DNA of 22,084 bases from JANXQE01 sp035294005. GTDB lineage: Bacteria; Verrucomicrobiota; Verrucomicrobiia; Limisphaerales; UBA8199. The DNA is taken from assembly GCA_035294005.1 (NCBI GenBank), contig DATGLT010000004.1, positions 1-22,084 on the forward strand, given 5' to 3'. Positions 6,330 to 14,363 of the stretch are shown in pieces. The stretch's first letter is position 1. Each line of letters starts with the position of its first letter. The notes beneath the pieces were generated by a model. It was given only the letters and a program-made list of their open reading frames with translations. It did no database searches and was not told the DNA's origin. The position numbers were made by a program, and so were the translations under genes.

Positions 6330-7274
6330 ATGTCGTCACCGCGGCGAGCTGTCATCGATGTGGGCACCAACTCCATCAAGCTGTTGGTGGCCGAGGTTGT
6401 ACGCGGGCAGGTGACGCCGGTGCTGGAGGAAAGTCGACAAACCCGGCTCGGCAAAGGTTTTTATCCGGCTCATGTATTGCAGCAGGGCCCGATAAACGAA
6501 TCGGCGCTCGCGATCGCGGAGTTCGCGCGCAGGGCGGCGGATCTCGGAGTGGAGCACCCCCGTGTAGTGGCGACCAGCGCCATGAGGGAGGCTTACAACC
6601 GCGACGCCCTGGTGGCCGCAGTCGAACAATCCTGTGCATTACCGATCCGGATCATCAGCGGTGAGGAGGAAGCCGATTACGCATTTCGAGGGGTCACTAG
6701 CGATCCTCGCTTCAAAAGCGATCCGCTTGTTATTCTCGATGTCGGCGGCGGAAGCACGGAATTCATCCTGGGCCAGGGCGAACGAAAGCATTTTGCCATG
6801 AGTTTCAAGATCGGCACCGTGCGGCTGCTGGAGCAAGCGCACCCGTCGGATCCTCCGACGGTCGAACAATTGGCCACGTGTCGCAAAACCGTTCGGGAAT
6901 TCCTGGAAAAGGAAGTGGGCCCGAGCCTCAAGTCGGCGCTGGCTCGTGAAAGCGGCCCGGGCCGGGCGGTGCAGCTTGTCGGTACCGGTGGCACCGCCAG
7001 CGTCCTCGGCTGCCTGGAATGCCGCCTTACCGCTTTTGATCGAGAGCGCCTGGAATCGACGCCTCTCGGCAGGGATCGTGTTTCGTGGCATGCGGAACGC
7101 CTCTGGTCCATGCCGTTGGACCAACGACGTAACATTCCCGGGCTGCCCTCGAATCGCGCGGATGTGATTCTCACAGGCACAGCCATTTTCGAGGGCATCA
7201 TGGCCTGCTTCGATTTCAACCAACTCCGAATCAGCACCCGGGGCCTGCGTTTTGCCGTCGTACTGGAGGATTAA
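6330..7274 (+). CDS. Ppx/GppA-family exopolyphosphatase / guanosine pentaphosphatase
   Basis: This 314-residue member of the Ppx/GppA phosphatase family (ASKHA fold) hydrolyses inorganic polyphosphate or pppGpp. The first phosphate loop is VIDVGTNSIKLLV at about residues 8-20. EEEADYAFRG follows, then the second glycine loop ILDVGGGSTEFIL, GTVRLLEQA, GTGGTASVLG, and the family C-terminal pattern LPSNRADVI. It is the short, single-module form of about 300 residues without the C-terminal HD domain of E. coli Ppx. The ATG at 6330 gives a normal start (MSSPRRAVIDVG). An in-frame GTG at 6309 would add seven residues. A strong AGGAGG lies at 6247-6252 but is too far away to serve this start. The copper ATPase begins 40 bases downstream, so the two may be co-transcribed. 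Confidence 0.88.
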   Translation: MSSPRRAVIDVGTNSIKLLVAEVVRGQVTPVLEESRQTRLGKGFYPAHVLQQGPINESALAIAEFARRAADLGVEHPRVVATSAMREAYNRDALVAAVEQSCALPIRIISGEEEADYAFRGVTSDPRFKSDPLVILDVGGGSTEFILGQGERKHFAMSFKIGTVRLLEQAHPSDPPTVEQLATCRKTVREFLEKEVGPSLKSALARESGPGRAVQLVGTGGTASVLGCLECRLTAFDRERLESTPLGRDRVSWHAERLWSMPLDQRRNIPGLPSNRADVILTGTAIFEGIMACFDFNQLRISTRGLRFAVVLED

Positions 7275-7314
7275 GCACGCGGGTCGACACCAGCCGGGTT
7301 TGGCGTAATCTTGG

Positions 7315-9627
7315 GTGGTGGCCAGCAGCACACAATTACAGGCAGAAAAGGCGCCCCGGTCGGAATTTTCAGTTGGGACGGGACACACTTACCTGGAGAT
7401 CGATGGGATGACGTGCGGGAATTGCGCCCGCCACGTAACGCAAGCATTGCAGACAGTGCCTGGCGTTCGCAGCGCGCTTGTCAACCTGGATGCGCACCAG
7501 GCAACGGTGCATTGGGAGACTGCTCCCAACGAGCCGGCGGCGATCCAGGCAGTCGAAAAGGAAGGGTTTGGAGCCCGGGTTATCGATCCAGCCGAGGACA
7601 AAGCCGGGCCCAGAGGTTCAGGCTGGAGATTGAACCTGGTTATCGGGATCCCGATCACGGCCTTTCTAATGCTGGGAGAATGGGCGCTTCAGTGGACGAT
7701 CCCGCCGTGGTTTCAATGGCTGGCATTCGGACTGGCAACGGTTGTCCAGGTGTTGGCGGGCGCGCGCTTTTATCGCGGCGCCTGGACCCAGCTCAAAGCG
7801 GGCAACTCCAACATGGACACGTTGGTGGCGCTGGGCTCCAGCACCGCATTTTGCTACAGCGCGTATGCGCTTTTCTCAGGCAAGGGGAGCCATCTCTACT
7901 TCATGGAGTCGTGCGCCATCATAACTCTTATCAGCGCCGGCCATTGGATCGAGTCGCAGGTCAGTGCACGAGCCGCGGGTGCGTTGCAAAAACTTTTGAA
8001 CCTGGCGCCCGCCCGCGCTCTGCGCCGAAATCCCGACGGAACGGAGACCGAAGTCGCCGCTTATCAACTGGCCGAAGGTGAACAGTTTGTTCTGCGACCG
8101 GGCGATAAGGTGCCGACCGACGGCTCTGTCCTTGAGGGCGCGTCGGCAGTTGATGAATCGGCGTTGACTGGGGAATCGGCCCCGGTGGACAAGAAAAGAG
8201 GCGACGCGGTCTACACGGGAACAATCAATGTCAGCGGCCGCCTGTCGGCGCGCGTGACCGCGACAGGGGAGAGCACCGCACTGGCCCACATCATCCAGGC
8301 GGTTCAAAGAGCTCAATCCAGCCGGGCGAACATTCAAAGGCTGGGAGATCGGGTCAGCAGCATCTTTGTTCCGATCGTGGTGTCGGTTGCCTTGGCGGCT
8401 GCGTTATGGTGGGGTCTTGCTCCCGCCTCGGCATTGCGAGTGCATCAATGGTTCGGACACATTTTGTGGAGCGTGCACCTGCCGGAAACCGGGGCTGCCG
8501 CAGCCTTCATAATTGCGGCGTCGATCTTGATTATTGCGTGCCCGTGCGCAATGGGTCTCGCCACCCCTGCCGCGATTATGGCCGGATCTAACGCGGCAGC
8601 CCAGCGCGGAATCCTGATCCGGGATGGAATGGCGCTGGAAAAGGCGGGCGTCGTGACCGCTGTTGTTTTTGATAAAACCGGCACGCTCACTCTCGGCAAA
8701 CCGGTTGTCAGCGAAATCCTGGTTATCGACAGGGCCGCTTCTGCACAGCCCGGCGATGAACGGCGGAACAAGCAGGTGCGCAGCCTGGCGGCCACTTTGT
8801 CCGCATTTTCAGCGCATCCGGTCAGCAAAGCGATTTCCGAAGTGTCGGAAGAACGGCTCACGGTTTCCGGCTGGGAGGAGATTCACGGCTGCGGCGTGGG
8901 AGCCGCCATCCAGGAAAACGAAGGGTTGGCCGGAGAAGCGCGCCTGGGATCATTACGGTGGCTGCGCGAGGCGGGGGTTGAGCTTGGTCGCGCTGAGCAA
9001 CAAGCGAACGAGTGGTCCGGCAGTGGAGCAACGGTTGTTGGTCTCGCCGTGAACAAAACCCTGCTGGGCTTAGTCGCCGTGCAGGACAAACTAAAGCCGG
9101 GCGCTCGGGATGTTGTCGCCCGCTTGCAGCAGAATGGACTGAAAACTTTCCTGATCACAGGTGACAACCCACGGGCTGCCCACAACATCGCAAAGCAGGC
9201 GGGAATACCCGAAGAGAACGTGTTCTCCGAAATCAGGCCTGAAAAGAAGGCCGAGCTGATCGCCAAGTTGCAGCAGCAGGGAAATCGAGTTGCATTTGTC
9301 GGAGACGGCATCAATGACGCCCCCGCGCTGGAACAGGCGGATTTGGGAATTGCTGTGAGCCGCGCCAGCGACATAGCGCGGGAAGCGGCTGATATCATCC
9401 TGTTGCGATCTGAGATAGAGGCAATCCCCGAGAGCCTGGGCTTGGCGCAAGCGACCCTGAGGGCCATCAAACAAAACCTGTTTTGGGCGTTTTTTTACAA
9501 CGCGCTGGGAATCCCGCTGGCGGCATTGGGCTTCATGAGCCCGATCCTTTGCGCTGCGGCAATGGGATTATCCGACCTGGTTGTGATCGGGAACGCGCTC
9601 AGGTTGCGGCGCTGGCGAATGAAGTGA
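7315..9627 (+). CDS. copA: Copper-translocating P1B-type ATPase
   Basis: This complete 770-residue heavy-metal P-type ATPase pumps Cu(I) out of the cytoplasm using ATP. One N-terminal HMA domain carries the metal-binding GMTCGNC (C34, C37). After four predicted helices comes the actuator loop with TGES at 285-288. The transmembrane metal site CPC is at 409-411 (IACPCAMGLATP), the phosphorylated Asp is D453 in DKTGT, the nucleotide-domain HP is at 501-502, and the hinge GDGINDAP begins at 663. CPC together with a CxxC HMA indicates the Cu/Ag subgroup. The start is a GTG at 7315, with another GTG at the next codon and no clear Shine-Dalgarno. It follows the ppx gene by 40 bases and converges, 8 bases apart, on the minus-strand gene for an LTxxQ periplasmic protein of possible metal-sensing function. 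A CopZ chaperone is not seen here. Confidence 0.95.
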   Translation: MVASSTQLQAEKAPRSEFSVGTGHTYLEIDGMTCGNCARHVTQALQTVPGVRSALVNLDAHQATVHWETAPNEPAAIQAVEKEGFGARVIDPAEDKAGPRGSGWRLNLVIGIPITAFLMLGEWALQWTIPPWFQWLAFGLATVVQVLAGARFYRGAWTQLKAGNSNMDTLVALGSSTAFCYSAYALFSGKGSHLYFMESCAIITLISAGHWIESQVSARAAGALQKLLNLAPARALRRNPDGTETEVAAYQLAEGEQFVLRPGDKVPTDGSVLEGASAVDESALTGESAPVDKKRGDAVYTGTINVSGRLSARVTATGESTALAHIIQAVQRAQSSRANIQRLGDRVSSIFVPIVVSVALAAALWWGLAPASALRVHQWFGHILWSVHLPETGAAAAFIIAASILIIACPCAMGLATPAAIMAGSNAAAQRGILIRDGMALEKAGVVTAVVFDKTGTLTLGKPVVSEILVIDRAASAQPGDERRNKQVRSLAATLSAFSAHPVSKAISEVSEERLTVSGWEEIHGCGVGAAIQENEGLAGEARLGSLRWLREAGVELGRAEQQANEWSGSGATVVGLAVNKTLLGLVAVQDKLKPGARDVVARLQQNGLKTFLITGDNPRAAHNIAKQAGIPEENVFSEIRPEKKAELIAKLQQQGNRVAFVGDGINDAPALEQADLGIAVSRASDIAREAADIILLRSEIEAIPESLGLAQATLRAIKQNLFWAFFYNALGIPLAALGFMSPILCAAAMGLSDLVVIGNALRLRRWRMK

Positions 9628-9635
9628 GCCTCGAT

Positions 9636-10097
9636 CTAAATTGAATTGGTGGCCGGCGAGTTCGTCTGCGGAGACAACGGGTGGGAACCGGCCCGACGAT
9701 CGTGAAATCTTTGCTGCTGTTTCAGCAACTCGTCAAAGCGAGCCCTTTGTTCCGGAGTCAACGCTTCCCTGAACTCGGCTTTGGCCCGCTGGAGCTCCTG
9801 ATGAAGCTGCGGCGAGACAGGTTCCATGATTTTGCGCGTCCGTTCCTGGCTTTGCTTGAGGAGCTTGTCGATCTGATCCCGTTGCTCCGGCGTGAGGTCC
9901 AGATAGGGCTGGAGCCGGCGGAGGAATTCGAGGCGCATTCCGCCCGGGGACCCGAATTCAGCCTGGCGCGATCCTGGCGCAGTGTGTTGCTGTGCGCGGT
10001 TGTAGCCGGTTAATGTGAATTCCACGACCAGGCCGCCTGTCAGGACACCAGCCCCGAAGATCACCATGGTCGCAAGAATGACCTTCCAGAAGTTCAC
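9636..10097 (-). CDS. Membrane-anchored periplasmic LTxxQ (CpxP/Spy/CnrX-like) protein
   Basis: This 153-residue protein has one N-terminal membrane segment (residues 5-28) and a mostly helical periplasmic domain. Two LTPEQ motifs, at 68-72 and 113-117, are the hallmark of the CpxP/Spy/ZraP family, which includes metal-binding proteins and the CnrX sensor. Possible metal ligands are His38, His99, His132 and His139 and several Glu. The uncleaved-looking anchor and the length (CnrX is about 150 residues) favour a sensor over a soluble chaperone. The GTG start overlaps the stop of the preceding gene in GTGA, so translation is probably coupled. It is the last gene of the sigma-factor operon and lies tail to tail with the copper ATPase. 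A general envelope-stress chaperone is the alternative. Confidence 0.75.
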   Translation of the reverse strand: MNFWKVILATMVIFGAGVLTGGLVVEFTLTGYNRAQQHTAPGSRQAEFGSPGGMRLEFLRRLQPYLDLTPEQRDQIDKLLKQSQERTRKIMEPVSPQLHQELQRAKAEFREALTPEQRARFDELLKQQQRFHDRRAGSHPLSPQTNSPATNSI

Positions 10098-10411
10098 CGA
10101 AGAGGTTCGGCAACAGATGAATCCGCGTTGGCGGCGGCGAAAACCGTGTTTTCGAACTCCTGCGACATATCAGGCCCGGCGGGGATCTTGGGCCCGCTCA
10201 GCAACGATAATGCGATGGCAATCAGGGCCAAACCGACGCAAGGGGCTGCGGCGCGCCAAAGCCCCTGAGCCCATAAACTGACCGAATCCACTGCGCGCAG
10301 GTTCTTGATCTGCTGCACAATACGTCGTTCAAAGGCATAGGGGACCTGGTCCCCCGGCGCGGCGGCGCGAGCTGCCGACACCAGTTTCCGTTGGAGTTCT
10401 TCCAAGTTCAT
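10094..10411 (-). CDS. Small one-TM protein, probable anti-sigma factor
   Basis: This 105-residue protein has an N-terminal cytoplasmic region of about 50 residues, one membrane helix at about 55-72 (CVGLALIAIALSLL), and about 30 periplasmic residues. No zinc anti-sigma HxxxCxxC motif is present. I do not recognise a named domain. Its place between an ECF sigma factor gene (40 bases upstream) and an LTxxQ periplasmic protein (4-base overlap) suggests that it is the membrane anti-sigma factor. Its size and topology resemble CnrY/NccY (about 95 residues), whose short cytosolic helix pair clamps the sigma factor. That assignment rests on position and topology, not on sequence similarity I can demonstrate. 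The ATG at 10411 lacks a clear ribosome-binding site. Confidence 0.65.
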   Translation of the reverse strand: MNLEELQRKLVSAARAAAPGDQVPYAFERRIVQQIKNLRAVDSVSLWAQGLWRAAAPCVGLALIAIALSLLSGPKIPAGPDMSQEFENTVFAAANADSSVAEPLR

Positions 10412-10451
10412 AAGACGCGCATTGTTTCAGACGGCCTTGAAAAGCGCACGG

Positions 10452-11027
10452 TTACACATACTTTTCCCGCTTGAGTTTCGCCAGAACCTTTTTCATTTCG
10501 GCCCGGGCTCGGAACGCCCTTACTTTTACCAACGGTACTGACCACCCGGTCAAAGCGGCGATTTCCTTTACCGGCCTGTCTTCAATTTCCAGCAAGGTTA
10601 TGATGAGCCGCGCCGATGGACTGAGTTTTTCCAGGATTCGATCAATCAGCTGCTTTGCAGCGTCCGCGTGTTCGCTCGCATCTTCGGGCTGACTGACGAA
10701 CCGGTCGAGCCAGTCGCTCTCGGGATCACTCAATTCGGAAAAGCTCTGCTCCCGTTTGCGCTGATGACTGCGCAGAAAGTCGTAGCACGTGCGCACCGTC
10801 AGGCGCATCAGCCAATGTTCGAACGGGGCTTCGGCTCGAAAGCTGCCGAGCTTTTGAAAGGCTTTAACCCAAACTTCCTGGACGATGTCCTCGACCTCAC
10901 TTTCGCGACGCGCATACCTGCGAGCGGTGGCGAAGATCCGCGGAGAATATTTTTGAACGAGAGGCTCGAAGCTTTCGGCGTCGCCTTTCAGGACCGCGGC
11001 GATCAGCTCCGCTTCGGTTCGTTCCAT
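10452..11027 (-). CDS. ECF-type RNA polymerase sigma factor
   Basis: This 191-residue sigma-70 family member has the ECF layout of region 2 and region 4 only. Region 2 spans about residues 5-85, with the helix VEDIVQEVWVKAFQKL and then the DNA-melting segment RAEAPFEHWLMRLTVRTCYD. Region 4 is at about 125-185, with SPSARLIITLLEIEDRPVKE and the recognition helix WSVPLVKVRAFRARAEM. It would direct RNA polymerase to a specific regulon when released by its anti-sigma factor. The ATG at 11027 is preferred because the family starts just before ELIAAVLKGD. An in-frame TTG at 11093 would add 22 residues with no family counterpart. It is the first gene of an operon with the one-TM protein and the LTxxQ protein, and auto-regulation is usual in such operons. 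Confidence 0.92.
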   Translation of the reverse strand: MERTEAELIAAVLKGDAESFEPLVQKYSPRIFATARRYARRESEVEDIVQEVWVKAFQKLGSFRAEAPFEHWLMRLTVRTCYDFLRSHQRKREQSFSELSDPESDWLDRFVSQPEDASEHADAAKQLIDRILEKLSPSARLIITLLEIEDRPVKEIAALTGWSVPLVKVRAFRARAEMKKVLAKLKREKYV

Positions 11028-11147
11028 CGCCGGAATATGCCAGACGGCTGCGGCCAAAGTCAAAAGTCCCGGGTGCGGAGGCGTGGCAGGCAAGAATCAG
11101 ACCGCGCCAGGTTCACCTTCAAGCGATGCCGTTCCCGGGTGAAGCCG

Positions 11148-11402
11148 TCAGGGCCGTGTAATGCCCATCGCGCGTTCGAACTCGGCGGAGAATTTGCTAA
11201 CGGCATCACCGATTTTAGCGGGCTGTTCCCCGAGCGTCGTCATCATGCGCTCTGTCATTTGGGGTTTGTGCCGAATCAATTCCATGGCGGCCACAATCAA
11301 GGAAAGGTTGTTATTGATGTCGTGACGCATGTTGGCCAGTTTGCGATTCAACTCCTCCAACTGCTCGACCGTCAATGTCACTGGTTCAGTAGGCAATCCC
11401 AT
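11148..11402 (-). CDS. Small stand-alone protein with a histidine-kinase H-box-like helix
   Basis: This 84-residue, soluble, almost entirely helical protein has, at residues 22-35, LANMRHDINNNLSL. That strongly resembles the phospho-acceptor H-box of histidine kinases, with His27 followed by Asp and then Asn-Asn (compare HDxxN in Spo0B-like and some HisKA domains). A second helix from about 50 to 80 would complete a two-helix dimerisation hairpin. No ATPase domain (N, G1, G2 boxes) is present, and the gene ends at 11148, so this is not a truncated kinase with a visible remainder. It lies 120 bases upstream of the ECF sigma gene on the same strand. A free-standing phosphotransfer protein or a dimerisation partner is possible, and the function is inferred. 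The ATG at 11402 has no Shine-Dalgarno sequence. Confidence 0.65.
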   Translation of the reverse strand: MGLPTEPVTLTVEQLEELNRKLANMRHDINNNLSLIVAAMELIRHKPQMTERMMTTLGEQPAKIGDAVSKFSAEFERAMGITRP

Positions 11403-11486
11403 TTTTTATGTAACATGCGCCGAAAGTCGCCTCAAAGGCAAGCTGCTTTACCCTATAAAATCCGGTGTTTGCACCCTCCGCTGAAT

Positions 11487-12386
11487 TCACCTGATGCGAA
11501 AGCCGCCTTGGAAAATCACTTCAGTCAGGGTGACGACCAGAAACACGCTGCTCACAACCGCGTTCAAACGAAAAAAGGCGGTCTGAACCCAATTCAAACT
11601 GCGCCTGCGGGCAATGTAATGCTCGAGGACAAGGCAGCCCACGATGATAAACCAGCCCACCAGGTAAGCGACCTTAAAGCCGCACAGAATCCCAAACAAA
11701 AGCAACAGCCCGCACATAACCATGTGAGCGAGGAAAGCGGCTTGAAGGGCATTTTTGGGGCCCCAAGCCACGACGATGGAATGCAAGCCGTGGGTGCGGT
11801 CAAACTCGTAATCCTGGAGCGCGTAAATAATGTCAAACCCAACCAGCCAAAAAATGACCGAAACGGCCAGGACCAGCATCTGCAACAGTTCCCAAATCGA
11901 GACGCTCGAGCCTTTCACCGCTAACCAGGCTCCGACTGGGGCCAGCGCCAGCGCTAATCCCAGGAACACGTGGGTGTAGTCGGTAAAGCGCTTTGTCAGA
12001 GAATAGAAGCAGGTGGCCGCTAATGCGATCGGCGATAAATAGAAACACAGCGGGTTTAAAAAATAACTGGCGGCAATAAGCCCGGCAGCGGCGGCAACGC
12101 ACAGCAGCCATGCGCTCCCAAGGCTGATTTGGCCCTGAGGCAAATGCCGCGTCGCGGTGCGCGGATTGAGCGCGTCGAATTTCCGGTCAACGATCCTGTT
12201 GAATGCCATCGCGCACGTGCGCGCTGAAACCATCGCTGCCAGGATCAGCCCAAAAACACGCAAGCCGGGCCAGCCGCGATTCGCCCGGGCGGCTACCGCC
12301 ATCGCCGCCAAGGCAAATGGCAAAGCAAACACAGTGTGCGAAAACCGGACGAAAGCGCCCCATTTCTTGATTTCGGAAATCATCAA
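11487..12386 (-). CDS. ubiA: UbiA-family aromatic prenyltransferase (4-hydroxybenzoate polyprenyltransferase or MqnP type)
   Basis: This 299-residue integral membrane enzyme has about eight or nine helices. It transfers a polyprenyl chain to an aromatic acid in quinone synthesis. The first Asp-rich motif is NRIVDRKFDALNPRT (N63, D67, D71), and the second is YALQDYEFDRTHGLHS. Both bind the Mg-diphosphate of the prenyl donor. It follows ubiX by 11 bases on the same strand. UbiA and UbiX homologues occur together in ubiquinone synthesis and in the futalosine route to menaquinone, where the UbiA-like member is called MqnP. In a PVC-type bacterium menaquinone is the more likely product, but no mqnA/C/D or ubiD gene is in the window to settle this. 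Heme O or chlorophyll prenyltransferase is less likely from the motifs. Confidence 0.88.
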   Translation of the reverse strand: MMISEIKKWGAFVRFSHTVFALPFALAAMAVAARANRGWPGLRVFGLILAAMVSARTCAMAFNRIVDRKFDALNPRTATRHLPQGQISLGSAWLLCVAAAAGLIAASYFLNPLCFYLSPIALAATCFYSLTKRFTDYTHVFLGLALALAPVGAWLAVKGSSVSIWELLQMLVLAVSVIFWLVGFDIIYALQDYEFDRTHGLHSIVVAWGPKNALQAAFLAHMVMCGLLLLFGILCGFKVAYLVGWFIIVGCLVLEHYIARRRSLNWVQTAFFRLNAVVSSVFLVVTLTEVIFQGGFRIR

Positions 12387-12397
12387 CCGTCCGCTTT

Positions 12398-12955
12398 TTA
12401 TTCCGGTTCCGCTCGCCAGCGTGCCGCCAGTCGATGCGGCACCTGCAAATGGTCCAGGACGCGCGCCACCACGGTGTCGATCACGTCCTCAACCGTCTTC
12501 GGATGCATGTAAAACGAAGGATTGGCCGGGAGAATTGTGGCGCCTGCTAAATATAGCAATTCGAAATTCTTGATGTGTACGAGGTTTAGGGGTGTCTCCC
12601 GTGCAACGAGGATGAGTTTCTTTTTTTCTTTAAGCACAACATCCGCCGCGCGGAGCAACACATCTTCGCTTGAACCGTGAGCGATGCGGCCGAGTGTGCC
12701 CATGCTGCAAGGAATGACGACCATGGCGTCCGGGGGATTTGAACCGCTGGCAAACGGAGCGTTCATGCTTTTGAGGCCATGGCTCGTCACCCCCGGCTTC
12801 AGGCGCAACCCGCCGGGAAGTTCTTCCGAAATGACGACGTGCGCATAGCTGCTGAGCACGACGTGGATTTCATGCTCGGCGGTTTCCAGATTATCCAGCA
12901 AGCGTTGGGCGTAGAGCACGCCACTGGCCCCAGTGATGGCGATTACAATTCTCAA
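12398..12955 (-). CDS. ubiX: UbiX-family flavin prenyltransferase
   Basis: This enzyme of the UbiX/Pad1 family makes prenylated FMN, the cofactor of UbiD-type decarboxylases, from FMN and a C5 prenyl phosphate. The flavin-binding start is RIVIAITGASGVLYAQRLL. It is followed by VIPCSMGTLGRIAHG, the phosphate-binding RETPLNLVH, and the C-terminal PANPSFYMHPKTVED. Starting at the TTG at 12955 gives 185 residues with the glycine loop at the very N-terminus, as in the family. The longer in-frame GTG at 13042 would add a 29-residue basic tail with no family counterpart. Neither start has a good ribosome-binding site. ubiA follows 11 bases downstream. A UbiD partner must be encoded elsewhere. Confidence 0.88.
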   Translation of the reverse strand: MRIVIAITGASGVLYAQRLLDNLETAEHEIHVVLSSYAHVVISEELPGGLRLKPGVTSHGLKSMNAPFASGSNPPDAMVVIPCSMGTLGRIAHGSSEDVLLRAADVVLKEKKKLILVARETPLNLVHIKNFELLYLAGATILPANPSFYMHPKTVEDVIDTVVARVLDHLQVPHRLAARWRAEPE

Positions 12956-13082
12956 GACGGGCGGTCGATTCGGCGCTGAGCGCGGAAAACTATGGCGGCG
13001 GAACCCGGCAAAGTCCACCGGGAATTCGATTCCCTTTGGCACAGGAAACGCTTGTCTGGCATGCCAGGTTCAGCACAATGAT

Positions 13083-14363
13083 ATGGTGCGGTTTCGAGCG
13101 ACTCATGCGGTCCTGTTGACATTCCTGCTCTGGGCAGGGTGCCAATCCCCTGCCAGGCGAACGGCCCAAGCCCCGGTGTGGGAGGACATCGCCACGACGG
13201 TTCCGGCAAGTCCCCAGTTTCCCATTGCCGGCCCAATCGATGGTGGCGAGCCAGCCAAACCCACGCCTCCAACCCCGAGAATTCTTCCACCGTCCAAGCC
13301 AACTGAAACGTGGGTGGCGCTGGAAAGATGGTGCCGCGCTAATACGTTGTGTTTTGCCACCCAATTGTCCGGCAAACCCGCTCCCAGCTATTCCTTGCAA
13401 TCCACCAATGGCGCGCTTGTCCTTCACACCGGCAGCCAATTGGCGCAATGGGAGGGGACCGAAGTTCGGCTCGGCTTTGCCCCTCAATTGATCGATGGCC
13501 GGCCGTACGTCCATACCCTTGATTTGAACAAGACCATCTTGCCCCTGCTGCAAGGTGAGCCTGGCCCGCTGCTTCGCTCCAGTCCTGTCATTGTCATCGA
13601 TCCGGGTCATGGCGGAGAAAATTCGGGCACACGCAGCGTCCTGGGAAACCGTTACGAAAAGGATTTCACACTCGATTGGGCCATGCGCCTGCAGGCCGCG
13701 TTGGCAGCCAATCATTGCCGCGTGTTTCTCACACGTTCCAATGACACCGACCTGGCCCTTTCAAACCGGGTCGCATTTGCCGCGGAACATAACGCCGACC
13801 TATTCATCAGCCTCCATTTCAATTCGGCCGCGCCCAACGAGAAGGAAGCCGGGCTCGAGACCTACTGTCTCACACCTGCCGGGATGCCTTCAAACCTTAC
13901 CCGCGGTTATGCCGACGAATTGCTGCAAACATTTCCCAATAATGCGTTCGACACCCAGAACCTGCTCCTGGCGCTTAAAGTTCACAAGGCACTCCTCCAA
14001 GTGAACGGTCATCGAGATCGCGGGATCCGCCACGCGCGTTTTCCCGGAGTGCTCCGCGGACAGCAACGCCCCGCGATTTTAGTCGAAGGCGGGTACCTCT
14101 CAAATCCGCAAGAGGCGCGCCAGATAAGCGATCCTTCGTATCGCCAGCGGCTGGCCGAGGCGGTGGCGCGCGGCGTCTTAAGCGGGACTTGCGGTTTTGG
14201 CGCCGTCGCGCTGAATACGAGCGGCCCAAGCCCTGAACCTTCCCGCCCAGCGGCCTCTACTGGAAACGGTTCAACGGAACCGGGCAACACCGCCGCGGTC
14301 GCCGGAGAAGATCGGGTGGAGGCCGCCGGCCGCACCCAGTTTGATCCGGCGCACCAGCCTTGA
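13083..14363 (+). CDS. N-acetylmuramoyl-L-alanine amidase (Amidase_3), lipoprotein
   Basis: This 426-residue zinc amidase cleaves the bond between MurNAc and the peptide stem of peptidoglycan. Residues 1-20 form a lipoprotein signal (MVRFRATHAVLL, ending LLWAGC, with Cys20 to be lipidated). A Pro-rich linker runs to about 80. Next is an unassigned domain of about 80 residues containing GFAPQLIDGRPYVH, which recalls copper amine oxidase N-terminal-like wall domains. The catalytic domain starts at about 170 with IDPGHGGENSG. Zinc ligands are H176, E192 (NRYEKD) and H245 (ISLHFNS), and E335 in VEGGYLSN is catalytic. A low-complexity tail of about 50 residues follows. The ATG at 13083 is chosen because it begins the signal peptide. 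The reading frame stays open upstream to 12933, but that would bury the signal. Translation is coupled to the next gene through a 4-base overlap. Confidence 0.9.
   Translation: MVRFRATHAVLLTFLLWAGCQSPARRTAQAPVWEDIATTVPASPQFPIAGPIDGGEPAKPTPPTPRILPPSKPTETWVALERWCRANTLCFATQLSGKPAPSYSLQSTNGALVLHTGSQLAQWEGTEVRLGFAPQLIDGRPYVHTLDLNKTILPLLQGEPGPLLRSSPVIVIDPGHGGENSGTRSVLGNRYEKDFTLDWAMRLQAALAANHCRVFLTRSNDTDLALSNRVAFAAEHNADLFISLHFNSAAPNEKEAGLETYCLTPAGMPSNLTRGYADELLQTFPNNAFDTQNLLLALKVHKALLQVNGHRDRGIRHARFPGVLRGQQRPAILVEGGYLSNPQEARQISDPSYRQRLAEAVARGVLSGTCGFGAVALNTSGPSPEPSRPAASTGNGSTEPGNTAAVAGEDRVEAAGRTQFDPAHQP

Noticed and set aside
6639..7388. Minus-strand open frame of 249 codons opposite ppx
   Set aside because: It is antisense to the conserved Ppx/GppA gene and has no recognisable domain. 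It is a by-product of GC-rich codon use.
7311..8081. Plus-strand open frame of 256 codons overlapping the start of the copper ATPase
   Set aside because: It is a shifted frame of the ATPase gene. The HMA, TGES, CPC and DKTGT motifs are all in the other frame.
10668..11924. Long open frame (418 codons) on the plus strand
   Set aside because: It runs antisense to the sigma factor, the H-box protein gene and ubiA. Its product is a low-quality, Arg/His/Gln-rich sequence with no domain, while the opposite strand has clear family motifs.
12730..12752. tRNA-like T-arm on the minus strand (GCGGTTCAAATCC)
   Set aside because: It encodes part of UbiX (SGSNPPDA), and the flanking bases do not form a T-stem or acceptor stem.
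12933..13082. Extension of the amidase to an upstream ATG at 12933
   Set aside because: It would overlap the ubiX start region and place 50 residues before an otherwise typical lipoprotein signal peptide.
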